Positions 1 through 5,921 of a DNA stretch of 11,660 bases are shown one piece after another. The notes beneath the pieces were generated by a model, which saw only the letters and a program-made list of their open reading frames with translations, was not told the origin of the DNA and did not search any database. The first letter of the stretch is position 1, and each line of letters opens with the position of its first letter. The DNA comes from Alistipes sp. (GTDB lineage: Bacteria; Bacteroidota; Bacteroidia; Bacteroidales; Rikenellaceae). The position numbers were made by a program, and so were the translations under genes. The stretch spans positions 1-11,660 of the forward strand of contig JAFYQY010000175.1 in assembly GCA_017559685.1 (NCBI GenBank). The letters run 5' to 3'.

Positions 1-153
1 ATCCTCGCTAAGAACTCTATCAAGTCTGTCGAGGTTGTAGACTTCCCAGAGCTCGGTATGGAGGCTGTTCGCAAGATCTACGTGGAGAATTTCCCTGCCT
101 TCATCATTGTTGATGACAAGGGTAACGATTTCTTCGCCGAGTTTGCACATTAA
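1..153 (+). CDS. Class I fumarate hydratase (fumarase), C-terminal end only
   Basis: The frame is open from the first base and ends at TAA 151-153, giving the last 50 residues of a longer protein. The stretch containing [20 protein letters not shown] followed by DKGNDFF closely resembles, from memory, the C-terminal end of the iron-sulfur class I fumarases such as E. coli FumA/FumB ([22 protein letters not shown]). These cytoplasmic enzymes interconvert fumarate and malate. In Bacteroidales this step lies on the reductive route from oxaloacetate to succinate. The [4Fe-4S] cysteines and the catalytic core lie upstream, outside the window, so their integrity cannot be judged. The protein ends in Phe-Ala-His, without the longer tail of the E. 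coli enzymes. A palindromic element starts six bases after the stop codon. Confidence 0.85.
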   Translation: MLAKNSIKSVEVVDFPELGMEAVRKIYVENFPAFIIVDDKGNDFFAEFAH

Positions 154-159
154 TTAAGG

Positions 160-281
160 AAAATCGTTCTGGTTGGCTCTTTTTGCACCTTGCTGGCGTC
201 GTAAATGCTCACATACGTCAAGTATGCTCCGCCTTCCGACACTGCGCAACGCACAAAAATAGCCTAACCATTGACGATTTT
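160..281 (+). repeat. Long imperfect palindromic element (copy A) after the fumarase gene
   Basis: The outer arms, 160-188 and 251-281, are imperfect reverse complements: AAAATCGT, TGGTT, GGCT and TTTTTG on the left each find their complement on the right, with small bulges between. A second short pairing is GTCG (198-201) with CGAC (237-240). At the centre CATAC (212-216) and GTATG (222-226) make a five-base-pair hairpin with a five-base loop. The core 203-232 aligns without gaps to 7227-7256, where another such element lies. It could be a 3'-end RNA structure, a terminator-like fold or a mobile palindromic repeat. The right arm is reused in the tandem repeats that follow. Confidence 0.65.
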
Positions 282-488
282 GAATAAGAGGGAAGGGTGA
301 TGTGCTTGTTCGGCTGCGCACTCGCTACCTAGCTTCGCATAAAATTCCCTCACTCATAAGCAATTTTAAGGTCGTGGTGGTTGAGCCTAACCATTGACGA
401 TTTTGAATGAGAGGGGGCTTCGCACAAAATTCCCTCACTCATAAGCAATTTTAAGGTCGTGGTGGTTGAACCTAACCATTGACGATTT
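263..488. repeat. Tandem palindromic repeats with an 85-base period
   Basis: The half-site CCTAACCATTGACGATTT occurs at 263-280, 386-403 and 471-488. A 72-base unit, 332-403, recurs almost unchanged at 417-488, exactly 85 bases later; differences I see are T/C at the ninth base and G/A just before the half-site. Each full unit is also imperfectly self-complementary: AACCA, ACGA, ATGAG and AGGG on the left face CCCT, CTCAT, TCGT and TGGTT on the right around a loop containing CTTCGCA. The first unit has a longer loop (about 295-340). No open frame of note lies here. Together with the preceding palindrome it fills most of the space between fumarase and batD. Confidence 0.8.
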
Positions 489-513
489 ATAAGAATAGGG
501 GAGCAAGGAAAAA

Positions 514-540
514 GTTTTCCGTTTTCCGCTTTCCGTTCTC
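514..540. repeat. Short low-complexity TTTTCCG repeat upstream of batD
   Basis: A pyrimidine-rich run made of three degenerate copies of a GTTTTCC-like unit lies between the tandem palindromes and batD. The rest of 489-626 is AT-rich and holds no gene. I looked for a Bacteroidetes promoter here. TAATTTTTG at 592-600 resembles the -7 element with one extra base, but no TTTG sits at the right distance upstream, so I do not call a promoter for batD. Confidence 0.45.
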
Positions 541-626
541 AGTTTACGAAGTAGGGGGCTGATTACCCTCTACTTTGGCAAAATAAAACTGTAATTTTTG
601 CGTTTGTTTTTCGTATGCAAACAGTA

Positions 627-2387
627 ATGAAGAAAATAGTGTTGTCGGCTGTGGCTCTCTTGGTCACGCTCTCGGTGTGTGGCGCCGAGAAGGTTTCGTT
701 CACGGTTGATGCTCCGATAAATATCTCGAAGGACGAGATGTTTAATGTGGTATACGAGGTGAATGCCGAGTTCGACAACAACTCGTTTGTGCCACCAACG
801 TTCGAGAACTTCGCCGTTGCGGCAGGTCCCTCTACATCGACAAGCTCGTTCTCGCATACCGTGAACGGCAAGACTACCTCAGGCAAAACCTACGCTATAA
901 CCTACACCCTTGTACCGCAGAAGGAGGGTGTCTGCACTATCGGTCCTGCATCGATAAAGGTCGACGGTAAGCGATACACCACAGCGCCAATGCCAATAGG
1001 TGTGTTGGGCGATGGTTACAGCAAATCGAGCGTAGGCAATGACGACTTGATGCTTCGTCTCGACCTCTCCAAGAACTCGGTATATCAGGGCGAGCCAATT
1101 CGTGCAACGCTGAACTTCTATACCACACGTGTGGCTGCGGTGCAGGCGTTCCAATCGACACCCGTTTTCAATGGCTTCTGGAGTCAGGAAGAGAAAGCCG
1201 AGAAACTGGCTGTGCGACGAGTTATCAACGGCCGAGTATATCAAGTAAGCAAGGTAACTGACTATATTCTCTATCCGCAACGTAGCGGTACGCTCACTAT
1301 CGAGCCTATAAGTGTGTCGGCAGTAGCTCGAGTGCAGGTCAAAGCGAGTTATCATCCCTTCTTTAACACCTCAGGTTTCGAAACTAAGTTGGTGGAGCAA
1401 ACGCTGAAAACTCCTGCCGTAAAGGTCAATGTCAAGGAGTTCCCTGCGGGAGCGCCATCCTCGTTCTCGGGTGCAGTAGGCAACTATACACTCTCGCACA
1501 AACTCTCGGCTACGGAGGTTAAGGCTAACTCGGCAGTAACGCTCCAACTCACAATCTCGGGCAATGGTAATTTGAAATTCATATCGGCACCTACTGTGTC
1601 GTTGCCAGGCTCGTTCGAACTCTACGACGTTAAGAGCGAGGAGAATATTTCGGGCAATCAGGGCTATCGTCGCTTCGACTATCCGTTTATCGTACGTGCC
1701 GAGGGCGAGTACGATATCGCACCTATCGAGTTCTCGTTCTTCGACCTCGAGACCCAAAGCTACAAGACGGTTGCAACACCACCTATGAAGCTTGTTGTAA
1801 CGCCCGACAAGGGTACATCTTCGGCACAGCAGCCGACGTTGACGTCGGGTGTTAAGCGTGAGGAGGTGAAACTTCTGGGCGAGGATATCCGCTTTATCAA
1901 GCTTGGCGATACGAAGTTGCGCTCGGTGGTGGCACCATTGGTGCTCTCGTCGACCTATTGGCTGGCTATGTTGGTGATGATGGTGGTTGCGGTGTTGGCA
2001 TATCTCATCGTTCGCAAGCGCATACGAGATAATAGCAACGAGGTGCTTGTCAAGGGTAGACGAGCAAACCGAGTGGCGGTAAAACGCTTCCGTATAGCGG
2101 CAAAATATATGCGAGAGCAGGATCGTCGAGCCTTCTACGAGGAGATGCTGCGAGGCTTGTGGGGCTACTTGAGCGACCGCTTCAATATCCCTGTTGCCGA
2201 CCTTACTCGAGATGTCGTTCGTGCGGAGTTGCAGCGCCGAGGTGCTGCGACCGAGGCCGAGACAATCATCGCCGTGATAGCACGTTGCGAGGAGGCTCAG
2301 TATTCGCCTGTTGCGACAGCCGAGATGGATAGCATCTACGAGGAGGGTGTCGAGGCGGTATCTAAAATCGAAAAAATAGCGAAGTAA
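627..2387 (+). CDS. batD: BatD family protein (oxygen tolerance / aerotolerance)
   Basis: This 586-residue membrane-anchored envelope protein matches the BatD family in length and layout. Residues 1-20 are a signal peptide (MKK, hydrophobic stretch, then Cys-Gly-Ala-Glu). A long extracytoplasmic part of beta-rich repeated domains follows, with the family's typical N-terminal pattern (VSFTVDAP, a Gly-Pro-Ser segment, then NGK and a YTL-like strand). One transmembrane helix lies at about 439-462, and a cytoplasmic tail of about 120 residues is rich in Arg and Glu. The Bat proteins were named for Bacteroides aerotolerance; the exact biochemical role of BatD is unknown. An in-frame ATG four codons earlier (615) is possible, but the chosen start puts the MKK signal peptide at the N-terminus. 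The stop codon overlaps the batE start by one base. batA, batB and batC are not directly upstream, where repeats and fumarase lie instead. Confidence 0.88.
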   Translation: MKKIVLSAVALLVTLSVCGAEKVSFTVDAPINISKDEMFNVVYEVNAEFDNNSFVPPTFENFAVAAGPSTSTSSFSHTVNGKTTSGKTYAITYTLVPQKEGVCTIGPASIKVDGKRYTTAPMPIGVLGDGYSKSSVGNDDLMLRLDLSKNSVYQGEPIRATLNFYTTRVAAVQAFQSTPVFNGFWSQEEKAEKLAVRRVINGRVYQVSKVTDYILYPQRSGTLTIEPISVSAVARVQVKASYHPFFNTSGFETKLVEQTLKTPAVKVNVKEFPAGAPSSFSGAVGNYTLSHKLSATEVKANSAVTLQLTISGNGNLKFISAPTVSLPGSFELYDVKSEENISGNQGYRRFDYPFIVRAEGEYDIAPIEFSFFDLETQSYKTVATPPMKLVVTPDKGTSSAQQPTLTSGVKREEVKLLGEDIRFIKLGDTKLRSVVAPLVLSSTYWLAMLVMMVVAVLAYLIVRKRIRDNSNEVLVKGRRANRVAVKRFRIAAKYMREQDRRAFYEEMLRGLWGYLSDRFNIPVADLTRDVVRAELQRRGAATEAETIIAVIARCEEAQYSPVATAEMDSIYEEGVEAVSKIEKIAK

Positions 2388-3154
2388 TGAGACGAAAGAT
2401 TCTATATACGATTTTGGCAGTTGTGTCGTTTGCGGTCTCGGTGCGTGGTGCCGAGCCTACATCGGCGGAGCGTTGGAGTAGTGGCAATGCTGCCTATTCG
2501 GCTGGCAACTACGACGAGGCTATCGCCGAGTACCAGGCGATTGTCGATGGTGGCGAGTACTCGTTGGAACTCTACTACAACCTTGCCAACGCCCACTTCA
2601 AGGCGGAGAATATCGGTAAGGCTATACTATATTATAATAAGGCGCTACGTCTCGACCCTTCGCAGGAGGATGTGCTCCATAACCTTGCTATTGCCGAGGC
2701 TAAAACAAAGGATCGAGTAGGCGAGGAGACAACCTTCTTCCTTGCCGAGTGGATGCGTGCATTGCGCAACACTATGAGTTGCACGGCGTGGAGTGTATTT
2801 TCGCTCGTAGCGTTTGCTCTCTTTTTGGCTTTCGCCTTGTTGTTCCTGCTTGCTACGCCTATCAAGGTGCGTAAGGCGGGCTTCTTCTGCGCTTTGTGTG
2901 CGGTGGTGCTCTTTGTGGTAACAATCTCGTTTGCTATCTCGTCTCGAAACGATATCCTCACTCACGACGAGGCTATAGTCCTCTCGTCGGCAATCTCGGT
3001 CAAGAGTTCGCCCGATCGCTCGGCTACCGATCTTTTCGTGTTGCACGAGGGTACAAAGGTGCGTATTGTCTCGGAGGTTGACGAGTGGTGCGAGGTAGTA
3101 CTCGCCGATGGTAAGAAGGGTTGGTTGCAGAAAAACGATATAGAGGAGATTTAA
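2387..3154 (+). CDS. batE: BatE: TPR and SH3-domain membrane protein
   Basis: The 255-residue product has, in order, a signal peptide (1-22), two tetratricopeptide repeats (about 27-60 and 61-94, with the second containing the typical YYNLANAHFK and ALRLDP segments), two hydrophobic helices (about 135-157 and 165-186) and a C-terminal bacterial SH3-like domain (about 196-255, ending GWLQKNDIEEI). This order is that of BatE in Bacteroidetes. TPRs usually bind protein partners, so a scaffold role in a Bat envelope complex is likely but inferred. The start overlaps the batD stop in TAATG, which suggests translational coupling, and recR follows after three bases. All three genes therefore appear to be one transcript. 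Confidence 0.88.
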   Translation: MRRKILYTILAVVSFAVSVRGAEPTSAERWSSGNAAYSAGNYDEAIAEYQAIVDGGEYSLELYYNLANAHFKAENIGKAILYYNKALRLDPSQEDVLHNLAIAEAKTKDRVGEETTFFLAEWMRALRNTMSCTAWSVFSLVAFALFLAFALLFLLATPIKVRKAGFFCALCAVVLFVVTISFAISSRNDILTHDEAIVLSSAISVKSSPDRSATDLFVLHEGTKVRIVSEVDEWCEVVLADGKKGWLQKNDIEEI

Positions 3155-3157
3155 GCG

Positions 3158-3757
3158 ATGTCGAAACTTTTGGATAATGTCGTTGGCGAGTTGTCTCGCT
3201 TGCCGGGTATAGGTCGTAGAACAGCCTTGCGACTGGCTATGCACATACTCCGTATGGATGAGGAGGATGTTGTCTCTATGGGCGAGAGTCTTATCGACTT
3301 CCGCACCAAGATTTGCCGTTGTGCCAAGTGCAACAATCTCTCCGATACCGAAATCTGTGAGGTTTGTGCCGACACATCACGTGATAGAACCACGGTCTGC
3401 GTTGTTGAGCAGGTCTCGGACTTGCTCTCTATCGAGAAGACTCACCAATATCGAGGTGTCTATAGCGTTTTGGGCGGTGTGATCTCGCCAATGCAGGGTG
3501 TTGCACCTTCCGACTTGCGCATCGATTTATTACTCGACCGCATCGCTTTGGGCGAGGTTAAGGAGGTTATTATCGCTATCTCGGCATCGGTCGAGGGCGT
3601 GACTACGATGTTCTACCTGATGAACTGCCTCAAGCGATTCCCTCACCTCAAGATTACCACTATCGCCCGAGGTATCGGCTTTGGCGATGAGTTGGAGTAT
3701 GTCGACGAGCTGACTATCACTCAGGCATTGATGAATAGACGAGAAATTACAAAATAA
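3158..3757 (+). CDS. recR: Recombination mediator protein RecR
   Basis: RecR works with RecO (and RecF) in the cytoplasm to load RecA onto single-stranded DNA at gaps. The 199-residue length is normal for the family. A helix-hairpin-helix motif lies at about 11-30 (LSRLPGIGRRTALRL). A four-cysteine zinc site is intact as C55-x2-C58-x8-C67-x2-C70. The Toprim domain follows (about 79-173) with VVEQ near 82-85, the family signature YRGVYSVLGGVISPMQGVAP (98-117) and the SVEG segment (144-147). The C-terminal ARGIGFGDELEYVDELT is also typical. The gene starts three bases after batE, so it is probably translated from the bat transcript, an unrelated function carried along. Confidence 0.97.
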   Translation: MSKLLDNVVGELSRLPGIGRRTALRLAMHILRMDEEDVVSMGESLIDFRTKICRCAKCNNLSDTEICEVCADTSRDRTTVCVVEQVSDLLSIEKTHQYRGVYSVLGGVISPMQGVAPSDLRIDLLLDRIALGEVKEVIIAISASVEGVTTMFYLMNCLKRFPHLKITTIARGIGFGDELEYVDELTITQALMNRREITK

Positions 3758-3773
3758 TAAAATTTATACTACT

Positions 3774-4187
3774 ATGAGAAAGTTGTTTGTGGCGTTGATG
3801 GTAGCATTTATTGCAGTAGGGTGTTGCGCCCCTTGCCGTAGCCGTGTTAAGAACGCAAAGCCGTTGGAGGGTACAGTTTGGCATCTTGTAAAGGTTGGTG
3901 GCGAGAGCTATACACTCCCAGCTGATGGTTTCAATATCATTTTGAAGGATAATGGCTTGGGTGGTCGTGGCGCTTGCAACAGCCTCCTCGGTCAGTACGC
4001 TACAGGCGAGAAACTCGCTTTGCGCTTCTCGCACCTCGGTTCAACCAAGATGCTCTGCCACGAGAACGAAGCGTTGGAGATGCAGCTTATCAAGATTCTC
4101 TCGCAGACTACCCACTACGACATCGACTACGATATGTTGATGTTGATCAAGAATGGCGAGGTAATAGCAGTCTTTAAGGCTCAATAA
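3774..4187 (+). CDS. META-domain (HslJ-like) small lipoprotein
   Basis: The 137-residue product begins with a short signal peptide and a plausible lipobox, Ala-Val-Gly-Cys, with acylation expected at C17; C18 and C21 follow at once. Residues 31-136 fit a single META domain: the opening LEGTVWHLVKVGG, the central GGRGACNSLLGQY (63-75), then LGSTKMLC (88-95) and a C-terminal ILSQTTHYDID with a final strand ending GEVIAVFKAQ. META domains occur in HslJ, linked to heat shock and novobiocin resistance in E. coli, but most members have no known activity. It starts 16 bases after recR and precedes a strong terminator, so it is probably the last gene of the batD-batE-recR transcript. The domain call is firm; the cellular role is unknown. 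Confidence 0.85.
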   Translation: MRKLFVALMVAFIAVGCCAPCRSRVKNAKPLEGTVWHLVKVGGESYTLPADGFNIILKDNGLGGRGACNSLLGQYATGEKLALRFSHLGSTKMLCHENEALEMQLIKILSQTTHYDIDYDMLMLIKNGEVIAVFKAQ

Positions 4188-4246
4188 CTCGATTTTTGGA
4201 GTGGCTGAAGAAACTGAATTTTGCATTTTGAATTGTAAAAAAAAAC

Positions 4247-4282
4247 TAATGGCTAATGGCCAATGGCTAATAGCTAATAGCC
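4247..4282. repeat. TAATGGC/TAATAGC simple repeat before the terminator
   Basis: About five degenerate copies of a seven-base unit (TAATGGC, TAATGGC, CAATGGC, TAATAGC, TAATAGC) lie between the META gene and its terminator. The first 14 bases, TAATGGCTAATGGC, recur exactly at 8539-8552 between meaB and the sirtuin gene. Just upstream, 4217-4235 holds another AT-rich simple stretch, AATTTTGCATTTTGAATT. No gene is seen in 4188-4382. Confidence 0.7.
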
Positions 4283-4289
4283 ACCCCGC

Positions 4290-4325
4290 AAAAAGTAGCA
4301 ACCCATAGGTCGCTACTTTTTTTTT
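4290..4325 (+). terminator. Rho-independent terminator after the bat-recR-META genes
   Basis: The arms AAAAAGTAGCAACC (4290-4303) and GGTCGCTACTTTTT (4308-4321) pair over 14 positions with one A-C mismatch around the loop CATA. The second arm runs into a tract of nine T (4317-4325). It ends transcription from the left and lies upstream of the gadB start chosen at 4383. Confidence 0.88.
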
Positions 4326-4382
4326 GTGGTATGGTTTGTGCGAGTGTTAGGGGTTGATGTCAAAACCTTAAAATTTTACAAT

Positions 4383-5804
4383 ATGAAAAAGACAACAACT
4401 CACACAACTTGCACAACACACGATGCGCACTGCGCAACTTCTGACGGTCGTCTTATGGCAGCGCCAACCGAGACTATTCCTCAGCATCCGACCTGCCCCG
4501 AGGTGGCCTACAAGATGGTCAAGGATGAGACCTACCCGCAGACTCAGCCACGTCTCAACCTCGCAACCTTCGTTACAACCTATATGGATGAGTACGCCAC
4601 AAAATTGATGAACGAGGCGGTAAATATCAACTACATCGACGAAACCGAATACCCTCGAGTAGCGGTTATGTGCGGTCGCTGTATCAATATCATCGCCAAT
4701 CTCTGGAATACGCCCGAGAAGGCGGAGTGGAAGGCTGGAGCACTCGGTATCGGCTCGTCGGAGGCGTGTATGCTCGGCGGTGTAGCGGCACTCTTGCGCT
4801 GGAAGGCTCGCCGTAAGAAGGAGGGCAAGTCGTGCGAGAAGCCAAATATCGTATTGAGCTCGGCCTTTCAGGTTGTTTGGGAGAAGTTTGCCCAACTCTG
4901 GGGCGTAGAGATGCGTGAGGTGCCTTTGACCCTCGAGTGTCCGTCGCTCGACCCGAAGAAGGCTGTGGCTATGTGCGATGAGAATACTATCTGCGTAGTG
5001 CCTATCGCAGGCGTTACTTGGACAGGCTTGAACGACGATATCGAGGCTCTCGACAAGGAGCTCGACGCCTTCAATAAGAAGACGGGCTACGAGGTCGCTA
5101 TCCACGTCGATGCCGCTTCGGGTGGCTTTATTTTGCCGTTTCTCAAGCCAGAGTTTAAGTGGGATTTCCGCCTGAAGTGGGTCTATTCGATCTCGACTTC
5201 GGGACATAAGTATGGTCTTGTCTATCCAGGCTTGGGCTGGGTGGTATGGCGTGATAAGAAGTGCTTGCCGCAGGAGATGGCCTTCAGCGTGAACTATTTG
5301 GGCGCAAATATTACTCAGGTGGGTTTGAACTTCTCTCGTCCTGCAGCGCAGATTCTTGGTCAGTACTACAACTTTATCCGCTACGGCTTCGAGGGCTACA
5401 AGCGCATCCAGCAGGAGTCGATGGATATCGCCTGCTACTGCCACGAGCAGATTGGCAAGATGAAGTGCTTCAAAAATTACGCTGCGGAGCTCGATAATCC
5501 GCTCTTTATCTGGTATATGAACCCCGAGTACGACAAGTCGGCGAAGTGGACTCTCTACGACTTGCAGGCGGTATTGCAGCAGAGTGGCTGGATGATTCCT
5601 GCCTATACTATGCCGAAGAATATCGAGGATTTGGTGGTTATGCGAGTGGTTGTGCGTCAGGGTATGACACGTGATATGGCCGATATGCTCTTGACAGACA
5701 TCCGCAATGCCGTTGCCGAGTTCGAGAAGTTGAAGTATCCGACAACCTCTCGCCTTGCCTACGAGCAGAAGGAGAAACAGCACGGCAAGGTGTTTACACA
5801 TTAG
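4383..5804 (+). CDS. gadB: Glutamate decarboxylase (PLP-dependent)
   Basis: This 473-residue enzyme converts L-glutamate to GABA and CO2 in the cytoplasm, consuming a proton, and usually serves acid resistance. The pyridoxal phosphate lysine is K276 in SISTSGHKYG, and D243 lies in HVDAASGGFILPF; both numbers equal those of E. coli GadB as I recall them. Other family blocks are QPRLNLATFVTTYMDEYATKL, NYIDETEYPR, IGSSEACMLGG, CDENTICVVP, VNYLGANITQVGLNFSRPAAQ and YDLQAVLQQSGW. The final residues Lys-Val-Phe-Thr-His place a histidine where E. coli GadB has its pH-gating H465. The N-terminus is odd: about 20 residues rich in Thr, His and Cys replace the usual leader. An earlier in-frame ATG (4326) abuts the terminator T-tract and would add residues outside the family, so I chose 4383. 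No antiporter (gadC) or glutaminase gene is next to it in the window. Confidence 0.95.
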   Translation: MKKTTTHTTCTTHDAHCATSDGRLMAAPTETIPQHPTCPEVAYKMVKDETYPQTQPRLNLATFVTTYMDEYATKLMNEAVNINYIDETEYPRVAVMCGRCINIIANLWNTPEKAEWKAGALGIGSSEACMLGGVAALLRWKARRKKEGKSCEKPNIVLSSAFQVVWEKFAQLWGVEMREVPLTLECPSLDPKKAVAMCDENTICVVPIAGVTWTGLNDDIEALDKELDAFNKKTGYEVAIHVDAASGGFILPFLKPEFKWDFRLKWVYSISTSGHKYGLVYPGLGWVVWRDKKCLPQEMAFSVNYLGANITQVGLNFSRPAAQILGQYYNFIRYGFEGYKRIQQESMDIACYCHEQIGKMKCFKNYAAELDNPLFIWYMNPEYDKSAKWTLYDLQAVLQQSGWMIPAYTMPKNIEDLVVMRVVVRQGMTRDMADMLLTDIRNAVAEFEKLKYPTTSRLAYEQKEKQHGKVFTH

Positions 5805-5831
5805 AAAAACTCCTTTCTTGGATATTGGTGG

Positions 5832-5859
5832 GGTAATGGCGTGAGCCGTTATCTCACTT
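5832..5859 (+). terminator. Possible terminator hairpin after gadB
   Basis: GGTAATGGC (5832-5840) and GCCGTTATC (5845-5853) form nine pairs, two of them G-T wobbles, closed by a GTGA loop of the stable GNRA type. The T-rich stretch that follows (TCACTTTTCGTTT) is broken, so termination may be weak or the hairpin may protect the 3' end. Confidence 0.45.
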
Positions 5860-5869
5860 TTCGTTTATA

Positions 5870-5901
5870 TTTGTGTTTCTCGCCATAAAGTTGTATATTT
5901 G
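5870..5901 (+). promoter_or_regulatory. Bacteroidetes-type promoter for the lipoprotein gene
   Basis: TTTG at 5870-5873 is followed after 20 bases by TATATTTG at 5894-5901, a full match to the primary Bacteroidetes -33/-7 pattern (TTTG, 19-21 bases, TAnnTTTG). Transcription would start near 5908, leaving a leader of about 14 bases before the ATG at 5922. A second TATATTTG overlaps at 5866-5873 without a clear -33 partner. Confidence 0.65.
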
Positions 5902-5921
5902 CCTAAATAAATCACTTTTTT

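Noticed and set aside
263..488. Possible CRISPR array
   Set aside because: Only two full units exist, the units are longer than CRISPR repeats, the intervening bases are themselves shared rather than unique, and no cas gene is near.
615..626. Earlier start codon for batD
   Set aside because: It adds only Met-Gln-Thr-Val before a standard MKK signal peptide. It cannot be excluded, but 627 is the simpler start.
154..626. Hidden small gene or tRNA in the long gap before batD
   Set aside because: No frame with a recognisable product and no cloverleaf or CCA-ended acceptor pattern was seen; palindromic repeats account for most of the stretch.
2645..3244. A 199-residue - strand frame across batE and the recR start
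   Set aside because: It is Arg/Ser-rich and spans a gene junction whose + strand proteins both have clear domains.
4326..4382. Earlier start codon for gadB
   Set aside because: It lies directly at the end of the terminator T-tract and adds residues with no counterpart in the family.
4368..5801. A 477-residue open frame on the - strand across gadB
   Set aside because: It lies opposite a clearly recognised enzyme, has no recognisable domains, and is a by-product of the gene's codon use, which rarely puts stop codons on the opposite strand.
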